A program made the position numbers and the translations under genes. The notes under the pieces were generated by a model. It was not told the DNA's origin and ran no database searches. It saw only the letters and a program-made list of their open reading frames with translations. DNA of 64,000 nt. Source: Paracoccaceae bacterium (GTDB lineage Bacteria > Pseudomonadota > Alphaproteobacteria > Rhodobacterales > Rhodobacteraceae). The stretch covers positions 1-64,000 of the forward strand of contig JANQRE010000023.1 in assembly GCA_028284705.1 (NCBI GenBank), given 5' to 3'. Below are positions 8,250-15,028 of the stretch, piece after piece; within the stretch, counting starts at the first letter, position 1; each line of letters starts with the position of its first letter.

Positions 8250-8500
8250 CCTGTTGGGGCGCGGCGAGCGCCCCACCTATTTCCGCGCCGCTTCTGATCC
8301 GCAGACGGAACGAAATGCAACCTTAGCTGAGCTGTCCCATCTGCTGCCACAACCTATGTCTCCTTAGGGCTGGCACCTGTCAGCTGACGGAATTTGTCAG
8401 ATGTCGGGAAAGAGCCCCTGGATGATTAGACGCCAAGTTTTTGAGGTTTGATCACGGGGCATATTTGGTCGGTCGTCGTCTTACCCAGCCTTGCTGAAGT

Positions 8501-8851
8501 CTATGAAACAACTCCGGGGAGATACCATCCAGTGCGCTTGCCCAGCTGCGGGTTTTCTTGCAGCGACGAGCTAAGAACCCGATGTCCGCTTGCCGTAATC
8601 TCGTAGACTTTGCGCTTTCCCCCTCGCCTGTCGGAAACTGGCTCCACAAATCTATGTTTTACCAAACCTTTGTTTTCGAGCTGATCGAGCGTCCGATAAA
8701 TCTGAGGCAAGGCAATCGCGTCTTCGCGTTCGAGCAGAGTGCGATACATTTCGCCACCGTAAGCGTTTTCCTTCAATGCGAACACCAGCTGAAGCAATGC
8801 CAACTGACGACCACCGAGAACAATTGTACTTGGATCTTTCATCGGTCTCAT
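8501..8851 (-). CDS. PadR-family transcriptional regulator
   Basis: The ORF track starts at 8920 inside the upstream gene. The ATG at 8851 (MRPMKDPSTIVLGGRQLALL) sits 2 bases after that gene's stop and gives 116 aa. The winged-helix pattern is typical of PadR: LALLQLVFALKENAYGGEMYRTLLE, then PQIYRTLDQLENKGLVKHR, then the wing RRGGKRKVYEITASGHRVL. It is short and seems to lack a long C-terminal dimerisation helix. It is the second gene of an operon whose promoter carries a perfect palindrome at 9506-9527, likely the autoregulatory operator. Confidence 0.8.
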   Translation of the reverse strand: MRPMKDPSTIVLGGRQLALLQLVFALKENAYGGEMYRTLLEREDAIALPQIYRTLDQLENKGLVKHRFVEPVSDRRGGKRKVYEITASGHRVLSSSLQENPQLGKRTGWYLPGVVS

Positions 8852-8853
8852 GC

Positions 8854-9489
8854 CTACGCTCCTGTCCACCTCTGCACGAGCTTCGTTACGCTCTTCACGA
8901 TTGGAAGGTTGTCGATCCACACTCGCCCGATCGAAACGTAAAGTCGTACAGTAGCGTATCTGTTCCCAAATTCGACACGGTCGGCCTCTCTAGCATCCCG
9001 CAGATCCGACACCTTCGATTCGTAGTCATCTCGGGACAAAACCAGGCGCAAGAGGCCAGCAGGGATCTTATCGTTGTCAATTCTGGTTCTCTTGAATCTC
9101 AAGCCGTGAAAGGCAAATAAGCGGGCTTGAGATTCAAGAATAAGTAGCTGCCTAAACATCTCACGTGTTCTCACGTCCCAGTTAGTGCCACCTTTCACGA
9201 ACTTGTCCAACTCTAAGAGATCGCTCTTGGTGACCGCTCTCAAAACATCCATGCGTAATTCGGGCTCACGGTGCCCGGGTTTCATTAGTGCTTCCCTCGC
9301 CCCTTCAATGATTTCGCCCCTTCTGACGCCGCCAATGGTCAAGCCTGGGTTGTAAGGAAGGTTCAGGCCTTCGTAGATTTTGGCAGTTTCGTCGTCCTGC
9401 TTCCACTCTGACCCAAAAGTGGACGTAACTTCGCGACAAACGCAGTCTTCTTGTTCGCAATGTGCGCAAGTTTTCGGTTTGTCTGCCAT
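8854..9489 (-). CDS. Cys-rich N-terminal protein of unknown function
   Basis: The ATG at 9489 (MADKPKTCAHCEQEDCVC) is preferred over the ORF-track start at 9540, because the longer version would translate through the palindrome at 9506-9527. The 211-aa product opens with a C-x2-C-x4-C-x-C cluster, suggesting a small zinc site. The rest is soluble and charged, without a motif I recognise. It is the first gene of an operon with the PadR regulator (2-base gap), so it is probably under PadR control. No membrane segment is evident. Confidence 0.6.
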   Translation of the reverse strand: MADKPKTCAHCEQEDCVCREVTSTFGSEWKQDDETAKIYEGLNLPYNPGLTIGGVRRGEIIEGAREALMKPGHREPELRMDVLRAVTKSDLLELDKFVKGGTNWDVRTREMFRQLLILESQARLFAFHGLRFKRTRIDNDKIPAGLLRLVLSRDDYESKVSDLRDAREADRVEFGNRYATVRLYVSIGRVWIDNLPIVKSVTKLVQRWTGA

Positions 9490-9505
9490 ATGCCACTCCA
9501 AATTT

Positions 9506-9527
9506 AACTTGTTACTAAACAAGTTAT
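9506..9527. promoter_or_regulatory. Perfect palindromic operator upstream of PadR operon
   Basis: Arms TAACTTGTT and AACAAGTTA are exact reverse complements separated by ACTA. The site ends 16 bases before the ATG of the first operon gene. Size and symmetry fit a dimeric winged-helix repressor, most simply the PadR protein of the same operon. Confidence 0.6.
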
Positions 9528-9776
9528 TCAAGGAAGTCAATTTTATTGCCTATTGCACCGTGGTTAACGGAACAATCAGCGTTCATCTTGTAGATTGATT
9601 TCGATTTCCAATGGGAATTCCCCTGAGAAATCCACTTCGGGAAAATTCTCTTCAGCTACAATATCAGAGCGCTTCAAGAGCAATGCGACCCACGACGTTA
9701 ACACGGACGTAACGCGCCTGACCTTGTCCCGACACTTCGTATGTCGGAATTTTTCTCAATGTCACAATCCGGAAAC

Positions 9777-9914
9777 TTATTTTGCGCGACGCAAGGCGAG
9801 CACTGTGACACAAACGATTGAAAGCGCGGCAATAACCGCGACAATCGCCAAGTTTCCAGACGCCTCGCCTTCTAAAAACCTGCTTACTATTTTCATTTCG
9901 CTTTCGTGGTCCAT
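9777..9914 (-). CDS. Small single-pass membrane protein, 45 aa
   Basis: Too short for the ORF track on this strand. The reading frame is MDHESEMKIVSRFLEGEASG, then a hydrophobic stretch LAIVAVIAALSIVCVTVLAL, then RRAK. A GGAG Shine-Dalgarno sequence lies 8 bases before the ATG. A charged N-terminal half, one transmembrane segment and a positive tail suggest an inner-membrane protein with the C-terminus in the cytoplasm. No homologue is recognised. It could be a small toxin, a holin-like peptide or a membrane anchor. Confidence 0.5.
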   Translation of the reverse strand: MDHESEMKIVSRFLEGEASGNLAIVAVIAALSIVCVTVLALRRAK

Positions 9915-10408
9915 GCTACCAACTCCATTAGCTTACAATGCCTTGAGCGTAGAGCCGCCGAATTAATCGGGGGCGGCGATGATCCACTTTTCAAGAAACC
10001 TAAGGGACGTCACAACACCGTTAGCGTTAACACGATGGAATTGGTCCATTTTGCGTCGGATCTGCTCAATTTATTGGGCGGTGTCTCGCTTCATTCCGCC
10101 GCACATGTGAGCGTTGAACACCGCTTTGGTACAGATGGCACCTGCCCCGCCACCTTGCGTAGGGCCACCGCGCACTAGGCTTCCGCCGGCGGGTCGGCTT
10201 ACACATGTGGACATTGCGGGGGTTGAGTGAAACGGCAGCAATTGTCCGCACTGCGGTCAAATCAGAACGTCGGATGAATGTCCGCTCCGGGCTGGTTCCT
10301 TCTCATACTGTTGGCTCATGCCGTGGGCGGCGTTCTAGGAATGATGGCCGCTGGGATGTTGATCACGGAAGGCTGCGACCAGCAGTCAGTAAGTTCTCAG
10401 CCCCTTGG
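9915..10408. other. Gene-poor island segment
   Basis: No convincing gene is seen. A plus-strand 90-aa ORF (9906-10178) has a coding-looking middle (NTMELVHFASDLLNLLGGVS) but no credible start and overlaps the small membrane gene. It may be a decayed fragment. The segment also holds the repeat copy at 10277-10294. Confidence 0.4.
10277..10294 (+). repeat. Island boundary repeat copy
   Basis: AATGTCCGCTCCGGGCTG, differing at two positions from the 5403/7567 pair over 18 bases. It has the same orientation as the three other full copies. Confidence 0.5.
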
Positions 10409-10645
10409 TCACGGTGGACCCTTGTAGAAGAACGCCTTGCAGCGATCATGCAAGTTGTGGGTGTCGGCAAACGCCTTGTTGCATCGGCGCGATGCCATCT
10501 GTCCTAGCACGTCTGGCGCCAACGCATCCAGCCCATAGACACGTGCCAATTCAAACCGCGAGCACACTGCAATGCGCTGGCACTCCCAGCACAAAATGAC
10601 GATTGGCTCGTCTTTCAGGTCTCGAATCCGTAGTGCTCCACCCAT
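10409..10645 (-). CDS. Small Cys-containing protein, unknown
   Basis: The ORF opens at 10663; the start MGGALRIRDLKDEP (10645) gives 78 aa and looks natural. Cys residues in ILCWECQR and later RRCNKAF and HDRC could form a zinc site. The sequence is not low complexity and codon choice is even. The downstream SRAP gene reads towards it from the other side but on the same minus strand, so order is SRAP then this gene. Function is unknown. Confidence 0.5.
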   Translation of the reverse strand: MGGALRIRDLKDEPIVILCWECQRIAVCSRFELARVYGLDALAPDVLGQMASRRCNKAFADTHNLHDRCKAFFYKGPP

Positions 10646-10719
10646 TGTGTTGAGTAAGAACATAACAGGAACAAAAGCAAGCGTTGCAGCACGCTCTTGA
10701 GCACTTCGGTCGGGCCAAC

Positions 10720-11376
10720 CTAGACCGGCTCTTCTTTCATCCCGACGCCTTCCCCGATCAGCGAAAGCTCCCCGGGATAGGGTTGCAGCATGGCAAAGGC
10801 TTCGTCTGCCTCTGCTCTCAGCCAGGCTTCGTATTGTTCAGGATCGAGGATGACTGGCATGCGCGTGTGGTACTTCGATGCGAACTCGTTGGGCGAGGTT
10901 GTCACCATCGAATGGAACACGCCATCCACCTCGGTATCGCCGACGAGGCCCTTCCTATACTGCCATATCCCTGCGAAGGCGAAGGCCTCAGCTCCTGATG
11001 GGCGAAACCAGTGGTAGGTCGCAGGCTTGCGGCCTGTGGCTTCGGCATATGCGGTGGCCGGGATAAGGCAGCGCCGTTCCTCAAATGATTTGCGCCACAT
11101 GCCGGACGTTCTGATCTTGTCGTCTCGCGTATTGTTCCAGGCCTGCGGCTTAATCCAATTGCCAGTCTTCTTACTCTTGTTGGGTGTCAAAAATCCCCAG
11201 CTCGACCGCACGAGCGCCCGGTCCCCCAATTTTCCTATGGCGACAATCGGTGCTTCGCCTTTCGGGTAAATCGCAGGCAGGGCGGGCATGTTTCCGAGGT
11301 TAGATTGCTCGACGGAAACATCGAACAACTGCCGCATCGCCTCATGGGTGGTCAGATTGGAGTGTAGGTTGCACAT
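10720..11376 (-). CDS. SRAP / YedK-HMCES family abasic-site protein
   Basis: A 218-aa protein of the SOS-response-associated peptidase family, which forms a thiazolidine DNA-protein crosslink with abasic sites in single-stranded DNA through Cys2. Cys2 is present after the initiator (MCNLHS). Other landmarks are SSWGFLTPNKS, ARxE-like WNNTRDDKI, RRCLIPATAYAEATG and KYHTRMPVIL with the conserved His. The usual FYEW is AYAEA here, keeping the Glu. Length is normal for the family. An accessory copy on an island may protect invading or replicating DNA. The chromosomal copy, if any, is outside the window. Confidence 0.88.
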   Translation of the reverse strand: MCNLHSNLTTHEAMRQLFDVSVEQSNLGNMPALPAIYPKGEAPIVAIGKLGDRALVRSSWGFLTPNKSKKTGNWIKPQAWNNTRDDKIRTSGMWRKSFEERRCLIPATAYAEATGRKPATYHWFRPSGAEAFAFAGIWQYRKGLVGDTEVDGVFHSMVTTSPNEFASKYHTRMPVILDPEQYEAWLRAEADEAFAMLQPYPGELSLIGEGVGMKEEPV

Positions 11377-11512
11377 CAGGCCATTTTGAAGCCGAAGTCA
11401 GGTTTGCACAATGCGGACAAAACGGACAACAGGGCAGCGACAACCCAGACCTCACGTCACCTAAGCACTTGCCACCAAAAATGCTGCAAAGCATCTTGAC
11501 CTTCAACTAGGT

Positions 11513-12190
11513 GTGCGAGGAATTTTTAAGTTGATTTACCATCCTGATCCTACCGAGTTTATTGCGAATTCAGGAGACTATGGCGCCTTAGGCAAGACGT
11601 TGGTTGAACTGTCAAGCCTAGAGTTCGCTCACGACAGCTTCGTGTTCAAAATGCACGAAACAAACCGCGACTTATCTCTCAGTCTCGCGAAGCGGTTTCC
11701 TCGACACTTTAAGGAAAAAACAGACTTCCTGATTAATGCTGTGACCGGTGTTTCAAAACTACGACAGGTTCCAATTTTTCAGACAGGAGAACTTAACCTT
11801 CTATGGCTACAGTACCAGTTGGACGAGCTCTACGGTGTAAGATCCATAATTGCACATGGCTCAGTATCCCTTTCTGAAACGACACCTAATCGTATCACCT
11901 GGACGTTTGAACGTTTTGTGCAAAAAGAGAGGAAAAACTGGACTCGTGAAGCGGTGAAAATGTCAAACGGCTACCTTGCTAGCGTCCATTGCACAGCTTC
12001 GGTGATAAGGCGGTATCTCTCGAATTTAAGAAGATGTCTAGAAGGCGGTTTCTGTTGGGAGGAAGTGTATCAGACGGACAAAGAAATTAGACTGAACCGA
12101 AAAATACTTGCTGAAGTTGCAGCCAGTGGTGTCGTTTCTGCTGACAGTGGGTGGATTGGCTCGTTACCACCACTGGGCCCGGTGGAGTGA
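11513..12190 (+). CDS. HEPN-like protein of unknown function
   Basis: A 225-aa ORF starting at a GTG (11513). It is alpha-helical in character and contains LYGVRSIIAHGSVSL. The R-x4-H (Arg110, His115) followed by Gly is the hallmark of HEPN-domain ribonucleases, in particular hypothetical families with RxxxAHG. Preceding helices (LLWLQYQLDELYG) fit the four-helix HEPN bundle. There is no nucleotidyltransferase partner next to it, so it is not a MNT-HEPN pair. The start codon is uncertain. It is less G+C-rich than chromosomal genes. Possible role: toxin-like RNase or a defence component, but this is inference from one motif. Confidence 0.5.
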   Translation: MRGIFKLIYHPDPTEFIANSGDYGALGKTLVELSSLEFAHDSFVFKMHETNRDLSLSLAKRFPRHFKEKTDFLINAVTGVSKLRQVPIFQTGELNLLWLQYQLDELYGVRSIIAHGSVSLSETTPNRITWTFERFVQKERKNWTREAVKMSNGYLASVHCTASVIRRYLSNLRRCLEGGFCWEEVYQTDKEIRLNRKILAEVAASGVVSADSGWIGSLPPLGPVE

Positions 12191-12334
12191 ATCCCGTATT
12201 GGGATCAGTGATTTGGTCGCCTTTTTTGCCAGATGGCCAGCTGCGTGTTGCTGTTTCTCAAGGACCGGTCCCATCCGCTTAGCAACGCGATGGCGAAATG
12301 TCCTGCACTTGTTTGATCTCGAACATTGAGCTTT

Positions 12335-13801
12335 TCAAAACTGACCGTGAGAGTCCCATAGACCATGTTCGAGTTGTGACCGAATGGTGTGCACTATGTT
12401 GGATGGATCGTTCGAATTGAGCGAGACAAGCCAATTCTGAGGCTCTATTTCAACGGTTTTTCCAGACACCCTTCTGTTCGAGGTGGTGATTTTCGTGATT
12501 TGGCGCTTCTGGGCTGGATCGGCGAAAACATGGCTAAGATGAAGGCTTTTTGCCCGTTCGAGGAATTGGCGCAGCTTATTGGCATCAATGCTCTGTTCCG
12601 CCTTCTGGCGAAGGGTTTCTTCGCATTTGGCGCGTTGGATCAGTAGGTTTTCCTTCATTTCATTGAACAGTGTTTCGTCGATGAGATCGTCAAGGAACTT
12701 CTCGGTGAGCTTCATCTCGCGGGTTCTGATTTGCTTGAGCTGTAGTTCGGCCTGTTCGCCAGAGGACTGTGTACTGCGGCCTTCAAGGTGCTGAAACACA
12801 CGTTGCTCGATTTCTAGCGCCGCGTCATCACTCAAACCGTATTGGAATAAGATGTTGCGGACTTGTTCATCGATCATCCGGTCGGAGATGCATTTCGTAA
12901 CACAGCCCCTGGTGTGGCATCGGTAGTAGACGTGCCCTCGCTGAAGCTCGCCAACCATGGCATTTCCGCAATCAGCACAGCGAAAGAGGCCGCGATAAGT
13001 GTGATTGTGCTTTGTATTCTTCTTGATGTTGCGCCCCTCTCGAAGAGCGGCGACAGCGGCAAAGAGGTCCTGTGAAATCAGCGGTTCGTGCTTGCCCGAA
13101 TACACCTTACCAGTTCGGCGAATTTTGATGATGCCAGTGTAAAATGGGTTTGTGAGGATGAGCTCAACGTTGGCGACATAGAGTTTCCGCCCAGTCCTCG
13201 TGGTCAGACCGCGTATATTCATCTCTTCAGTCAAGGCAACGTAAGAGTATTCACCAGATGCATAGAGCTCGAACATGAGCCGGACTAGTGGGCCGCGAAC
13301 CGGGCAGATGGTCTTCAGCTTGGCTTTGCCGTTGTCGAGATATCCCAAGGGCGCGGTGTATGGATACAGGCCTTCTTTCAGTCGGCCGATTTGCCCCTTT
13401 TTGCTCTCTTCTCTGTTGTTACGGATGAAATCTGCGGCAACTACAGCCTGGATGTCTGCCGCCAGCCTGCCGCCGCGCGTATTGAAGTCAAGCGCCTCGT
13501 GCGCAAAGTGGATATCTACGCCGATATCAGCAAGATCATGAATCCTTCCCCAGTCGCAAATGTTGCGTGAAGAACGGTCGATTTTGTGCACGATGAGACC
13601 ATCGGCCTTTTTCTGCCGCAAGGCTTTGATGATCTGATTGAAAATCGGGCGTTTGCTTTTAGCGGCAGTTTCGGTTTCCTCAAACCACCGGACCACGTTG
13701 AGATCGTGCGTTTCGGCATAGGCCCGGATGGCGTCTTTTTGCGCCTCAAAGTGCGTTTCAGCGTGCGTCATGCAGAAAAAGTTACACACATCATTACACA
13801 C
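12335..13801 (-). pseudogene. Serine recombinase lacking catalytic N-terminus
   Basis: The body of a large serine recombinase is present: HFEAQKDAIRAYAETHDL, IDRSSRN (conserved active-site region), the recombinase domain around TAPLGYLDNGKAKLK, and the zinc ribbon CADCGNAM...YYRCHTRGC. A coiled-coil-like C-terminus follows. The Y-x-R-V-S strand that carries the nucleophilic Ser and first Arg, normally about 20 residues before this point, is missing. The likely first Met is at 13771, and the 5' frame is closed by a stop just upstream. No frame between here and attR (13860) supplies it. The protein should therefore be catalytically dead. Truncation by recombination at the island end is the simplest explanation. 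Confidence 0.75.
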
Positions 13802-13803
13802 AG
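13782..13803 (+). repeat. Tandem arm-type-like repeats near right end
   Basis: TTACACACA (13782-13790) and TTACACACAG (13794-13803) match the word at 172-181 inside the left end. They are candidate integrase arm sites. Confidence 0.35.
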
Positions 13804-13804
13804 A

Positions 13805-13822
13805 ATTAATTCATGAATTAAT
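13805..13822. repeat. 18-base perfect palindrome near attR
   Basis: ATTAATTCATGAATTAAT is its own reverse complement. It lies between the recombinase remnant and attR in an A+T-rich spacer. It could be a site for an excisionase or regulator. Function is inferred only from symmetry and place. Confidence 0.45.
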
Positions 13823-13859
13823 GTATATATTTATCTGTTACTTAGCAGCTAGTATTGAC

Positions 13860-13908
13860 GACTGTTAATCAATTGGTCGTAGGTTCGATCCCTACCGCCG
13901 GAGCCAAA
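13860..13908 (+). repeat. attR direct repeat (tRNA-Asn 3' fragment)
   Basis: An exact 49-base copy of 52-100. It contains the anticodon-to-CCA part of tRNA-Asn without the 5' half, so it is not a functional tRNA. It marks the right boundary of the element. Confidence 0.92.
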
Positions 13909-14014
13909 CTTCCCTCAAAATCAACGCGTCATGCGATGTAGCTGGGCCGTCTGTGAGATGGCAAAGCACAATGTGATTGCGGTATCGCTGAGCGCCGAAC
14001 GTCGCACCCCGAAC

Positions 14015-15028
14015 CTAGAGACGTGGAAGTGGTGTGATAGCGTGGGGAAAATCGCTTGGGATCGCGCCGGGCGGCTGGCCGAATGAGGAAACGTCCGGAG
14101 GTTGCGCAACCGCTGTTGCACAGCGAAAGCCAATGGCCGTGCCGAAGTAGACCGCGTCTTGGCCCGGTGGGAATTGAGCCTCGTCCCAAGGCCCGGACCC
14201 TTTCTCAATCTGGCCTGCGGCCCCATACATGAAGATCGAATTGAGCGACGCCTGCTGGCGGTAATGCGCGCCACGCCAAACGCGTCTTGCGCCTTCGCTT
14301 TGATCCGTGATCGCACCTGTCTCCGGATCGGCGAAAGCACCCGAGACCCACTCGCCGACATTCGAACTCATCGCAAAGAGGCCCAGCGGGTTGGGCGGGT
14401 ATGCGTCCGGCAGATGCGGGACAATGGGCTCGTCGTTCAGGGTCGCATTGTAGAGGTCTTCGAGATAGTCATAGGCACCGGTCTGGGTCGCGTAGGCCAC
14501 CGCCTGCCCGCCAGATCGCGCCGCATATTCCCATTGCGCGGAACTGGGCAATTGCACCGGCTGACCAGTGATCTCCGCAACCCAGGCACAGAAGCCCTCC
14601 GCATGCTCATAGGATACCTGCGCCGGATATGGCCCTTGACGGAGTGGCGCCGGCTCATCGCGGCGCAGCGGCAATCCGCGGGCATTTGCATAGAGGTCGA
14701 AATCTGCATTCGTGACTTCGAAGCGGGAGAGGTAAAAGCCGTCCACCTTTGTTTCGGGGCGGTCCGGGTCCACTTCCGGGCCTAGGATCAACTCTTCTTT
14801 CCGCACCCCGTCGATCATGACGGGAACCGGCACATTGCCCATCAGGAAGCTGCCGGCGGGCACAAAGACCATGTCCCGTAAGGCCCGCTCGGCAAAGGCC
14901 TCGATCGCACTCGCTGTGGCTTTCGGCGGGTCGTAACCTTCGAAATCACTGCCAAACAAAGATCCCATGGCGACTGCCCCTTGTGTCAGGCTCAAGCAAA
15001 TGGCGAGCGATGTCAGTGGTTTACGCAT
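14015..15028 (-). CDS. Secreted formylglycine-generating-enzyme-fold protein (likely non-catalytic)
   Basis: The start at 15028 (MRKPLTSLAICLSLTQGAVA) gives 337 aa with a signal peptide and overlaps the effector stop by 8 bases. The SUMF1/FGE fold is clear: FVPAGSFLMGN, DGFYLSRFEVTNADFDLYA, LPSSAQWEYAARSG, SSNVGEWVSG and GFRCAT. The family's catalytic cysteines, normally between RGGSW and the C-terminal GFR, are absent (RGAHYRQQASLNSIFMYG). It is therefore probably a binding protein rather than an oxidase, as in the T6SS-associated TagR group. Being the third gene of an effector operon and periplasmic, it is a candidate immunity protein. This role is inference. Confidence 0.75.
   Translation of the reverse strand: MRKPLTSLAICLSLTQGAVAMGSLFGSDFEGYDPPKATASAIEAFAERALRDMVFVPAGSFLMGNVPVPVMIDGVRKEELILGPEVDPDRPETKVDGFYLSRFEVTNADFDLYANARGLPLRRDEPAPLRQGPYPAQVSYEHAEGFCAWVAEITGQPVQLPSSAQWEYAARSGGQAVAYATQTGAYDYLEDLYNATLNDEPIVPHLPDAYPPNPLGLFAMSSNVGEWVSGAFADPETGAITDQSEGARRVWRGAHYRQQASLNSIFMYGAAGQIEKGSGPWDEAQFPPGQDAVYFGTAIGFRCATAVAQPPDVSSFGQPPGAIPSDFPHAITPLPRL

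Larger units (their letters stand above)
52..13908. mobile_element. Integrative element in tRNA-Asn
   Basis: A 49-base exact direct repeat of the tRNA-Asn 3' part bounds this segment, and the repeat starts are 13,808 bases apart. A tyrosine integrase begins 110 bases inside the left repeat and reads away from the tRNA, the usual layout of tRNA-borne islands. Cargo is OLD nuclease, ATPase-PIN operon, GNAT/LysR, PadR operon, SRAP, HEPN-like protein and a truncated serine recombinase. No replication, conjugation or phage structural genes are seen, so it resembles a small non-self-transmissible genomic island. Base composition is visibly less G+C-rich than the flanks. Confidence 0.9.

Noticed and set aside
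13860-13908. Second tRNA-Asn gene
   Set aside because: Only the 3' part is present; the acceptor 5' strand and D arm are missing, so it is an attachment-site copy.
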